Assembly (NCBI GenBank): GCA_020635015.1
Contig: JACKAP010000024.1
Location: 1-21,613 of the forward strand
DNA length: 21,613 nucleotides
Origin: Calditrichia bacterium
GTDB taxonomy: Bacteria > Calditrichota > Calditrichia > RBG-13-44-9 > J075
Direction: 5' to 3'
Of this stretch, positions 1 to 8,434 are shown piece after piece; within the stretch, counting starts at the first letter, position 1, and every line of letters begins with the position of its first letter. A program made the translations under genes and the position numbers. The notes below the pieces were generated by a model. It had not been told where the DNA came from, did not search any database, and saw nothing but the letters and a program-made list of their open reading frames with translations.

Positions 1-3000
1 AAGGAGTTTGTCACTTATGCCTTCCACCAGAAGATCCGCTACACCGTTCGCGCAGCGGGCAGCTGGCCCTTTGGGGGGGCGATTCCGATGAATCAGGAGA
101 TCGTGCTCGACCTCTCCTATCTGGATTTTCATCGCCTGGATGAAGCGGGCGGGCTGCTGACGGTGGGACCGGGCGTGCTTTTTGCCGATATGCGCAAGTA
201 TCTGAAACAGCATGACTTCGCTCTGCGCCAGGAGATCACCAATCCCAATTCCGGCACCATCTGCGGCTGGGTGGTGACCGGCGGGCTGGGCATCGGGGCC
301 TACAAATACGGGCCGGTGCAAAATTCGGTGGAAGCGATCCTCTTGCTGCGCCCGGACGGGGAATGGCAAACCCTGGCCCCGGAGGATCCGCTGTTCAAGC
401 AGATCTTCGACAGCGAAGGGCAGATCGGCATCGTCGCCGGGGTGCTGCTGCGGGTAAAACGGGAATCCTTTGTCTCCAAACCCTATGCTTTTTCTTTTCA
501 GAGCGCTGAGGATGCGCACAGTTTTGTCAAATTTATCCGCGAATGGCAGTTGGCGCCCACCTCGATGATCTATTTCGACCGCAATTATATTGAGACGACC
601 TACGCGATCCAATCGGCCAAATACCAGAAATCCCTGGAACAGGCCCTGAAAGCGGAGGACGACCTGCGCATCTCCCGCATCCGCCGCGATATCGAGATCA
701 GTGAAAAGGCAAAGGACCTGCAGCACGTGGTGGTAATGGAATTCGATACCCAGGCCGATTACGAGAAATGCCTGAAGTATGCCTTCTTCAACTCCCGCGA
801 CGAGCGGAGCCGCTTTCGCGATATCCCCTACTGGCGCCTGCCGGTGGAATTGGCCCACAAGTTCTGGAAGCACCGCTACGCCCCGGTGGAGATGAAGCAG
901 CGCGGCCCTTCGATGCTGGTAAGCGAAACGGTATTGCCCCTGGATCAATTCCCTGCCTACATGGCCTACGTGCAGGCGGCCATCACCAACTGGACCGGAA
1001 ATCCGGTCAAGACCGAAGGGCACTTCCTCAATAGCGGGGAGATCCTGATCCAGTCGATCCTGCTGGCCGATACCGGCACCACCCGGCACAAGGCTTATCT
1101 GGGACTGGTGCCCTTCATGATGCAAACCGCCATGTTTTTCGGCGGTCGCCCCTACGGCACCGGCATCTGGAACCTGCCCTTTCTGAAAGGGATGATGAAC
1201 AACGGGCACGGCGAGAAGATCGCCGCGCTCAGCCGCTTCAAGAAAGAACTCGATCCGCACAGTCTGATCAACCAGTGCAAGTATATCAATCCCACCGGGC
1301 GTAAGCTGGCGCTAAAGTTGTTCCAGAAGAGTTCCGCCCCATTCTTCGACCTCGGGGTGAAGCTGCTGCAGAGGGGGCGTGAGCATAACGGCTTCTCACT
1401 CTATAGCCCCGGCCGGCTGTTCTGGAAGCTGAACAAGGCGGTCTTCCCCACCGTGGTGCCGCCGGGCCTGAAAGCCTCGCGCTCGCCGCTGCTGGCGATC
1501 AACAGCGCCTGCGCCGAATGCGACAGTTGCGAACGGGTCTGCCCCACCAGCGACGTCTTTGGCCTGCTGGGACTGGCCACCCCGATTACCCGGCGCAAGA
1601 CCGCCAACCGCATTGCCAACGGCGTCCCCATCTCGCAGGAAGAGGCGCTGGGATTCCTGGTGTGCACCCGCTGCGACAACTGCACCCGGGTCTGCCCCAC
1701 CGACATCCCGTTGACCGACATGTTCGACCTGGTCGAAGGAGACAAAGCCTTCCAGCAGGCGCTCGGCCTCACCCCGGCGGAGAAGAGCGAGTTCGTCGAC
1801 CGCATGTGGGAGGTGATGAAGGAAAGCCCGCTCTACATCGATCATACCCTGGCGGAGCAGAAGGAAGATAAGTCTCACCTGCAGCATGGTATCAACATCA
1901 AATATCCCCGGGGATTTGCCTATTCCGAACTGTTCATCGACCCGGAAACCTGCATCCATTGTGGGATGTGCGCCCACGAAAATGCCTGCATCTACGGCGC
2001 CCGCCGGGGCAATCCCCGGGAAATCCCGGAGCTGATCGACGAGAACTGCGCCCTGTGCAACGCCTGCATCAACTTCTGTCCCCAGAACAAGGCGGTACAG
2101 ATGGAGCGGGATTTTGTGCAGGAGCTGATTGACAATGCCGTCGATATGGAAGAGAAAAAATACTGGGAAACCGAAAAAGGGTTCCTGCGCGATACCACCA
2201 CCATCCAGCGCTCGCCGGAACTGACCGACATGGCCGACATCTACCTGACGGAGGAGATCCTGATGGAGATCGACAAGGAAGCCTCTACCGGGCAGATCCC
2301 GGTATCCGGGATGGGGCAGGGCGACCGCCACATGGGGATCGGCTTCGATGCCGAGCGCTTCTCCCATTTCCACATCGTGGGCCCGGCGCAGAACCGTCTT
2401 CATGAGGGCGATCCGGACGAGGAGCTTTCCGTCTCCCTGGGCAAGCGCCATCGCTACTGCAAGTTTGATGAACAGGAAGATCTGCACAATCCCCCCTTCC
2501 CTAAAATCAAGCTCAACACCCCGATGATGTATAACTCGGTGCGCCTGCACAGCAACGGGCGGGCGGAGCTGGCCTTCATCAAGGTAGCGGAGAAGCAGCA
2601 CAGCCTGGTCACCATCAAGCTTAACCGCATCCTGGCGCATTACGATCTCTTTATCGAAGAAGGCGGCTACCAGCGGCTGCCGGCGGTGATCGTGCCCCGG
2701 GTCGATCTGGAGATCATCGACCACCTGCGGGTCAATCCCCATGTGCAGCGGGAACTGCTGGAAGATCTCTGGAAGATGCCGATGTTCGAGATCACCCCTC
2801 ATGACGACATGGCCCGCACCATCCAGTTCATCAAGGAGTCGACCTACTCGCTTTATCAGCAGAGCCCGCTGATCTGCGGTTATATCGAGGTCTCGGAATA
2901 CGATATCGTCGGCGGGGAGATCCTGCCCCACCTGCGGGAACTGATCGAATCGTTTATGGAACTGGAAGTGGATGTGCTGCATATTCACGGCCTGCGCAAC

Positions 3001-6000
3001 AAGGATCAATATTTCGTCACCTCGGAGGCGGTGCGCTCGATCCACCATTACCTGCTCTCCAGCGGGCGGCGCCACCAGGTGTCCCTCATCGCCTCCGGCG
3101 GGATCCGCCTGGCCTCGGACAGCCAGAAGACCATCCAGCGCGGGGCGGAAGCGACCCTGCTGGATGTGGCCGCCCTCCTGGCGCTCGATCCCTACGCGTA
3201 TAAAGCGACCCAGGAAGATAAAACCACCACCGAAAAGCTGGTCAATCTCGACATTCCCTGGGCCATCAAGCGCCTCAACAACCAGATGGAATCACGCAAG
3301 ATCCAGATCCTGGAAGTGCTCGGCGCTTCCGGTTTCAAGGACATCAAAAAGACCGTCGGCGAAGAAGGCCGCCTGATCGATTTTTACGAGTTGGAAGAGC
3401 GGCTGCAGAAAGAAGTGCTGGAGGACGAAGACAAGCCGGCCCGGCATGAGCAGCTCAACAATGAGTTGAAAGCCGCCGAGCCGCTCCCCGCCGGAGCCTC
3501 GCCGACCTACAGCGAATTGAAAAAACGGGTGCAGCGCTTGAAGTCGCCGCACAACTTCTACGAGCTGGGCGATATCAACCAGACCGTCTACCATCGCGAC
3601 CATGTGTGGCCGGGGATGCTGATCCGCACCCTCGGGCGGATGGCCGCCGGTGAGGAGGAGATGTTCCTGCTCAAGAACGTCAAGGGCACCGGCCTGCTGG
3701 GGGACGGCTTCGATGTGATGCGCATCCTCTACCAGCGCGATCCCGACGTGATCCCGGATGCGGAGCTCGATGATGTGAGCACTGCCCTGCCCCTCGACAA
3801 GGATCTGATCCTGCAGGCCCCCTGGATGTTCGGGGGCAAGTCGGTCGGTTCGATCGGGCTGGACACCTGGCGCGCCCACGTGATCGCCGCCCGGGAGCTG
3901 GGGGTGCAGTACGATACCGGCGAAGGAGGCTATCCCACCTGCTTCTTCCTCAACCGCAAAGGCGAACCGGTTTTCTTCGACGAGCCGCAGATGCAGCGGA
4001 TCAAGCCCTATTTCACACACGACACCCACTACACCACCGCAGATATTCAGCAGATCCTGAACGAGAACGGCATGACCGCCGAGAGCGATCCGGAATTATT
4101 TGAGGTGCTCAAGCCCTATCCGGCGCTGCAGTCGTTCCTCTTTTATGAGGTGATCGCCGCGGCGGACGAGCCCTTCGTCTCCACCGAGATGAAGACCGGT
4201 CTTTTTGGGGTGACCAAAGAGACCATCCGCAAATCGCGCCGGGTGGTGATCGCCTACAGCCAGGGGGCCAAGATGGGCATCGGCGGGCACATCCTCGCCG
4301 GCAAGGTCAACAAACTGGTCTCCTACCTGCGCGGCATCCAGGGCCTGGAAAAACTCAACGCCGACAAGCTGCGCGCGCTGATCGAGCGGATCGAGAAGAT
4401 CGAGAAACAGGCCAAGCATCCGCTCAAGGAAGTCTCGCAAACCACCCATCCGGACCTGAGCAAGTCCCATGACGACCAGGAGATCTATCCGGAACTGAAG
4501 ACCCGTCTGTGGCAGATCCAGCAGCGGGTGTACGAGCTGGAGCGCAGCCAGCAGATCGATCCGATCGAGGCGGAGCGCATCCTGCGCCTGTGCGAGGAAG
4601 TGATCAGCTATGTCTACACCAGCGTGATCTCCCCCTTCCCCTTCCACAACTGCTATTCGATCGAGGATGTGAAGTCGTTTATCGACATGGTGCGGATGAT
4701 CAATCCGAAGGCGGTGATATCGGTGAAGGTCTCGCCCTCGGTGGATATCGAGTTTATCGCCGCCGGGCTGGCGCGGATTGCCAAGGACAATACCGAGGAG
4801 GTGCTGAAAGGCAAACTGGAGGATCTGGAGGCGGATACCCTGAAGCTCTCCGGCGAGCTGGCCGCCTACGCCCGCCAATATGGGATGAAGGTGGAAGTAT
4901 GGCTGGACGGCCCCCGCGGAGGCACCGGCGCTTCGCCAAACATCATCAAGGGGCAGATGGGGATGCACATCGAGTATGCCGTACCGCTGATCCACGACCG
5001 CCTGGTGCGCGACGGGCTGCGCAATCACGTCAAGTTTATCGTCAGCGGGGGCATCCGCACCTACGAGGATGTGATCAAAGCCATTGCCCTGGGCGCTGAT
5101 GGGGTGATCTGGGGTACCGCCCCGCTGGTGGCGATCGGCTGCGACCGCAACCGCAACTGCCATGACGGCTGCTCCCGGGGCATCGCCACCAGCAACCTGA
5201 TCATGCAGAATCTGCGCGATGTCGATATCAACTCCCGCCAGATGATCAACGCCTTCCTGATCATGCAGATGCAGGTGATCCGCGCCCTGGCCGGGCTGGG
5301 GCTGAAGGATGTGCGCGACCTGCGCGGGCGCTTTGACAAGATCCAATGGATCGGACTCAAGGAACGGGTCGACTTCCGGGTGCGCCAGCGCCGGGAGCAT
5401 ACCAAGCATAAAGAGAACCTTATCAGGCCGAAGAACATTCATCCCACCGGCCAGACCAACTGCGGGGTCGCGGCGGTGATCGGCACCCACAACGTGCCCA
5501 GCTACGTGCTCGACGAAGCGCTCCACGCCATGAAGAACCGCGGGATGGACGGTGTGGGGGTGGGCAAAACCCTTTGCTTCCCGGAGCTTCCCCATCACTA
5601 CGCCTACCGGGTGATGGTCAAAGGGCGGCTGCAATTGGAGATGGAAGAAACCCTGCGCAAAGGCAAACGGGCTTTCAAGTCGAACCGCGACCTGCGCCGC
5701 AAAGCGCGCAGCGAACTGATCCGCTTCCGCTGTTCCCTGGCGAAAAAAATCAAGAAGGTATTCCTCGATCCTTATTTCGACTTCGCCGGCGAGACGACGG
5801 TGGAAAAAGTGCGCGAGCCTTACAAAGCCGACCCGCGCGGCGGGGAGCGCGATTACCGGGAGTTCGGCAATCCCGGCACCGATCCCGGCGATATCTTCCG
5901 CTTCTTCGTGCGGGTAAAGGAGAAGGTGCTCTGCGAGTTTATTGAGAATGAACTGCTGGGCGATCCGCGCTTTGTCTACATCCGGGAGTATTTTCCGGAA

Positions 6001-8322
6001 GTCGATCGCAGTAACTACCGCAGCCACGCCAAGTTCATGCAGAAAGCGGAGGATCTCTTCGTCTTCAACCACTCGGTGCGTCTGACCCAGATTCTCTACG
6101 TCAAGGATGTGCGGGCGGAATACTGGCAAAAATTCGTTCAGGGCAACCAGGCATTTGCCGAAAACCTGCCGGCGCTCACCAAACAGGATCCCTTCTCCAA
6201 AGAGCACCTGGAGACCATCGGCGAGGGATTCCTCTACCTGCTGCGCAGTTTCCTGGAACAGTATCCCGCCGGCGAACATGCGGAAAAATTCGCCGGGCGG
6301 ATCCGCAAGATTGCCGCGGTGATGTCCTGCGGGAAAAACTTCGCGGTATGGAAGACTGCCGGGCGGGAGATCCCCTGGGAAACCCCGGCCTCGCCCAACA
6401 ACATCATCCACGTGCGCCTGGCCACCGGCTCGGTGGTAGAGCAGATGAACGCCCACCCCTTCGGCAAACTGCATACCGCCCTGACCCACAATGGGGAGAC
6501 CACCAACTACGAGACCCTCAAGCAGCGGGTGGAGCAGTTCGGCTTACCGCCCCTGGCCACCACTGACACCGAGGTGGCTTCGCTGAAGTTCCACCTGCTG
6601 GCGGAGGAGCTGGAGTATCCCGACTGGGCGCTGTTCGAGAGCTTCTCGCCTACCACCGGCGATGACCTGGCGCTGATCCCGCAGGAACTGCGCGCCCAAT
6701 TGGAAGAGGTTCAGCGGGTGGAGTTCACCAGCTCCCCGGACGGCCCCTACCAGTACCTCTGCCTGCGCCACCTGCCGGAGAAGAATGTGACCGAGCGGGT
6801 CGATCTGAAGGACCCTGCCGACCTGCGCCCGGGCACCACCGCTTTTTGGTATGATCATACCGGGAAGGAGAAAAAGGCCTTCAGCATCATTGCCTCGGAA
6901 GAGCAGGCCGCCCAGAAGGTGCTGGAGCTGCTCGACCGCGAGGGGGTGATCGACGGCACCGTGCCGGACGAGGTGATGGTGAGCAACGGGATGATCAACC
7001 GCTTTATCTATGACGACAGCGGAAAGGTCTCCGATTACCAGTTGATCGACCGCTACGGCCGCCCGATCGAGCTGGAGCCGGTGGGCAAGCATTACAGCTT
7101 CCGGCGCAGCAAACTCAAGACCCCGCGGCAGAAGGCGCTGCTGGAGCGGGAGATGGTCGATCACGCGGACAACCTGACCGGCTGGATTGCCAGCCGCCTG
7201 GCAAAATGGAATTTCGATGCCTACCGCTGGGTGCTGCAGAGCCTCAGCGATCGCCAGTTGAAAGCCGGGGAACCGGAAGTGGCGATCGCCTTGCTGACCT
7301 ATTTCATCGATTACGCCCGCATTCTCAATACCGGTGACAAGGCGGCCAGCGCGATACTGGACATCTCCCGCTCAATCCTCTACGCCCTGCTGGATAAACT
7401 GGCGGCCGCCGATCCGCAGCGCTGGGCCCGGACGGATATCAAAAGCGGCGCAGTGGCGGCACCGGCGCATCCGCAGCAGCAGACCCTGCTGGTGGATGCC
7501 CGGGGGTTTGAGCCGGAAGGCATCGATCCGAAGCTGGCCCTGGCGGCGTTTCTCCGCCAGGCCTATGAGTCGGGCTGGCGCCGCTTTATCCTCTACCGGG
7601 TCAACGGCCAGCGTCTGATCTCTACTGCGGTGATGGGCCGCAGCGACACCGACGATGTAGAGATCGATGTTTACGGCACGCCGGGTGAGTACTTCGGCGC
7701 CTTCATGCAGGGCGGCACTATTCGCTGCCACGGCAACGCTCAGAACTTCACCGCGATGGGGATGCACCACGGCAATCTGTACATCTACGGCAATGCCGGC
7801 AAGGTCTGCGGCTACGCTTCCAAAGGCGGCAGCGTTTTCATCCTGGGCGACATCGTCGACCGCGGCTGGACCAACTCGGTGAACGACCCCCGCTGCCAGG
7901 ATCTGAAGGTCCACATCCTGGGCAGCGCCAGCAAGTATTGTGGGGAATCGCTGATGGGCGGCGATTTCTTCTTCGGTGGTTTATATTTTGACAAACAGGG
8001 GCAACTGCGCACCCAGGCGCGGCCCTATCGCGGCACCAAGCTGCTCGGCGGCGCTTCCCGCGGCAACATGCTCTTCTTCGATCCCTATCACCGGCTCGAT
8101 CCGCATCAATACACCCACGGTAAGCTTACCGAGATGACTGCAGATGACTGGCCGAAGTGGCAGACAATGGTCGAAGCGACCCTGATGCTGGCAGGGGTGG
8201 TGATCGATGAGGAGAACGGTATCCGGAGCTTTATTGCCGACGGCAAAACCTTCCCGCTGACGCCGGAGCACTTCCGCCTGATTGTACCGAGTGGGGGGTT
8301 GAAGGGGTATGAGTCGCATTAA
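1..8322 (+). CDS. Giant FAD / Fe-S / glutamate synthase fusion protein (5' end outside window)
   Basis: The frame is open from base 1, so the true start lies upstream; the Met at 88 is internal, because the preceding residues (AAGSWPFGGAIP) already fit a PCMH-type FAD-binding fold. Visible domains by residue from base 1: FAD-binding GlcD-like domain and its C-terminal domain (1-435, ending KKELDPHSLINQCKY); two CX2CX2CX3CP motifs (504, 555); a ferredoxin-like pair (CX2CX2CX5C at 651, CX2CX2CX3CP at 683); a TIM-barrel-like segment with ASGGIR near 1031; a glutamate synthase FMN domain (APWMFGG, TGEGG, SQGAKMGIGGH, GGTGASP at 1640) with Cys 1714, 1720 and 1724 for an Fe-S cluster; a class II amidotransferase (CGVAAV at 1821, HVRLAT, NAHPF, THNGETTNY, TDTE); and a GXGXG domain (about 2530-2700). 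Known chemistry of the family: glutamine plus 2-oxoglutarate plus two electrons gives two glutamates. I see no NAD(P)H-binding Rossmann domain, so the FAD domain may supply the electrons (inference). GltB is about 1500 aa, so this is nearly twice as long. No frameshift is seen. Cytosolic. Confidence 0.93.
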   Translation, partial: KEFVTYAFHQKIRYTVRAAGSWPFGGAIPMNQEIVLDLSYLDFHRLDEAGGLLTVGPGVLFADMRKYLKQHDFALRQEITNPNSGTICGWVVTGGLGIGAYKYGPVQNSVEAILLLRPDGEWQTLAPEDPLFKQIFDSEGQIGIVAGVLLRVKRESFVSKPYAFSFQSAEDAHSFVKFIREWQLAPTSMIYFDRNYIETTYAIQSAKYQKSLEQALKAEDDLRISRIRRDIEISEKAKDLQHVVVMEFDTQADYEKCLKYAFFNSRDERSRFRDIPYWRLPVELAHKFWKHRYAPVEMKQRGPSMLVSETVLPLDQFPAYMAYVQAAITNWTGNPVKTEGHFLNSGEILIQSILLADTGTTRHKAYLGLVPFMMQTAMFFGGRPYGTGIWNLPFLKGMMNNGHGEKIAALSRFKKELDPHSLINQCKYINPTGRKLALKLFQKSSAPFFDLGVKLLQRGREHNGFSLYSPGRLFWKLNKAVFPTVVPPGLKASRSPLLAINSACAECDSCERVCPTSDVFGLLGLATPITRRKTANRIANGVPISQEEALGFLVCTRCDNCTRVCPTDIPLTDMFDLVEGDKAFQQALGLTPAEKSEFVDRMWEVMKESPLYIDHTLAEQKEDKSHLQHGINIKYPRGFAYSELFIDPETCIHCGMCAHENACIYGARRGNPREIPELIDENCALCNACINFCPQNKAVQMERDFVQELIDNAVDMEEKKYWETEKGFLRDTTTIQRSPELTDMADIYLTEEILMEIDKEASTGQIPVSGMGQGDRHMGIGFDAERFSHFHIVGPAQNRLHEGDPDEELSVSLGKRHRYCKFDEQEDLHNPPFPKIKLNTPMMYNSVRLHSNGRAELAFIKVAEKQHSLVTIKLNRILAHYDLFIEEGGYQRLPAVIVPRVDLEIIDHLRVNPHVQRELLEDLWKMPMFEITPHDDMARTIQFIKESTYSLYQQSPLICGYIEVSEYDIVGGEILPHLRELIESFMELEVDVLHIHGLRNKDQYFVTSEAVRSIHHYLLSSGRRHQVSLIASGGIRLASDSQKTIQRGAEATLLDVAALLALDPYAYKATQEDKTTTEKLVNLDIPWAIKRLNNQMESRKIQILEVLGASGFKDIKKTVGEEGRLIDFYELEERLQKEVLEDEDKPARHEQLNNELKAAEPLPAGASPTYSELKKRVQRLKSPHNFYELGDINQTVYHRDHVWPGMLIRTLGRMAAGEEEMFLLKNVKGTGLLGDGFDVMRILYQRDPDVIPDAELDDVSTALPLDKDLILQAPWMFGGKSVGSIGLDTWRAHVIAARELGVQYDTGEGGYPTCFFLNRKGEPVFFDEPQMQRIKPYFTHDTHYTTADIQQILNENGMTAESDPELFEVLKPYPALQSFLFYEVIAAADEPFVSTEMKTGLFGVTKETIRKSRRVVIAYSQGAKMGIGGHILAGKVNKLVSYLRGIQGLEKLNADKLRALIERIEKIEKQAKHPLKEVSQTTHPDLSKSHDDQEIYPELKTRLWQIQQRVYELERSQQIDPIEAERILRLCEEVISYVYTSVISPFPFHNCYSIEDVKSFIDMVRMINPKAVISVKVSPSVDIEFIAAGLARIAKDNTEEVLKGKLEDLEADTLKLSGELAAYARQYGMKVEVWLDGPRGGTGASPNIIKGQMGMHIEYAVPLIHDRLVRDGLRNHVKFIVSGGIRTYEDVIKAIALGADGVIWGTAPLVAIGCDRNRNCHDGCSRGIATSNLIMQNLRDVDINSRQMINAFLIMQMQVIRALAGLGLKDVRDLRGRFDKIQWIGLKERVDFRVRQRREHTKHKENLIRPKNIHPTGQTNCGVAAVIGTHNVPSYVLDEALHAMKNRGMDGVGVGKTLCFPELPHHYAYRVMVKGRLQLEMEETLRKGKRAFKSNRDLRRKARSELIRFRCSLAKKIKKVFLDPYFDFAGETTVEKVREPYKADPRGGERDYREFGNPGTDPGDIFRFFVRVKEKVLCEFIENELLGDPRFVYIREYFPEVDRSNYRSHAKFMQKAEDLFVFNHSVRLTQILYVKDVRAEYWQKFVQGNQAFAENLPALTKQDPFSKEHLETIGEGFLYLLRSFLEQYPAGEHAEKFAGRIRKIAAVMSCGKNFAVWKTAGREIPWETPASPNNIIHVRLATGSVVEQMNAHPFGKLHTALTHNGETTNYETLKQRVEQFGLPPLATTDTEVASLKFHLLAEELEYPDWALFESFSPTTGDDLALIPQELRAQLEEVQRVEFTSSPDGPYQYLCLRHLPEKNVTERVDLKDPADLRPGTTAFWYDHTGKEKKAFSIIASEEQAAQKVLELLDREGVIDGTVPDEVMVSNGMINRFIYDDSGKVSDYQLIDRYGRPIELEPVGKHYSFRRSKLKTPRQKALLEREMVDHADNLTGWIASRLAKWNFDAYRWVLQSLSDRQLKAGEPEVAIALLTYFIDYARILNTGDKAASAILDISRSILYALLDKLAAADPQRWARTDIKSGAVAAPAHPQQQTLLVDARGFEPEGIDPKLALAAFLRQAYESGWRRFILYRVNGQRLISTAVMGRSDTDDVEIDVYGTPGEYFGAFMQGGTIRCHGNAQNFTAMGMHHGNLYIYGNAGKVCGYASKGGSVFILGDIVDRGWTNSVNDPRCQDLKVHILGSASKYCGESLMGGDFFFGGLYFDKQGQLRTQARPYRGTKLLGGASRGNMLFFDPYHRLDPHQYTHGKLTEMTADDWPKWQTMVEATLMLAGVVIDEENGIRSFIADGKTFPLTPEHFRLIVPSGGLKGYESH

Positions 8323-8351
8323 TAACATCGAGGGCTAATCGCACTACAAAC

Positions 8352-8424
8352 TTGCCACAGAGGCACGGAGTTCACTGAGAACTGAGAACTGAAAATCTCT
8401 GTGCTCTCTGTGCCTCTGTGGCAA
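8352..8424. repeat. Long inverted repeat (19-bp arms) between convergent genes
   Basis: The left arm (8352-8370) and right arm (8406-8424) are reverse complements at 18 of 19 positions, and the one exception can form a G-U pair in RNA. The 35-nt loop contains the heptamer TGAGAAC twice in tandem. The element fills the gap between the 3' ends of the giant glutamate synthase gene and the 92-aa gene, so it could fold in either transcript. Neither side has a strong U-run, so a classical Rho-independent terminator is not certain. An 18-nt near copy of the left arm lies at 21548-21565, which suggests a dispersed REP-like family. Confidence 0.8.
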
Positions 8425-8434
8425 ATATATAAAC

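Noticed and set aside
88..90. ATG at 88 as the start of the giant gene
   Set aside because: The frame is open to base 1 and the residues before it continue the FAD-binding fold; no ribosome binding site precedes it.
1396..3075. A 559-codon open frame on the minus strand inside the giant gene
   Set aside because: It lies antisense to recognisable Fe-S and barrel coding sequence, has low-complexity His/Val/Asp-rich composition typical of GC-rich antisense frames, and shows no motif or ribosome binding site.
4096..6489. A 797-codon open frame on the minus strand
   Set aside because: It is the antisense shadow of the FMN and amidotransferase domains. The plus frame carries conserved catalytic motifs, and the minus frame is His/Gly/Val-rich without domains.
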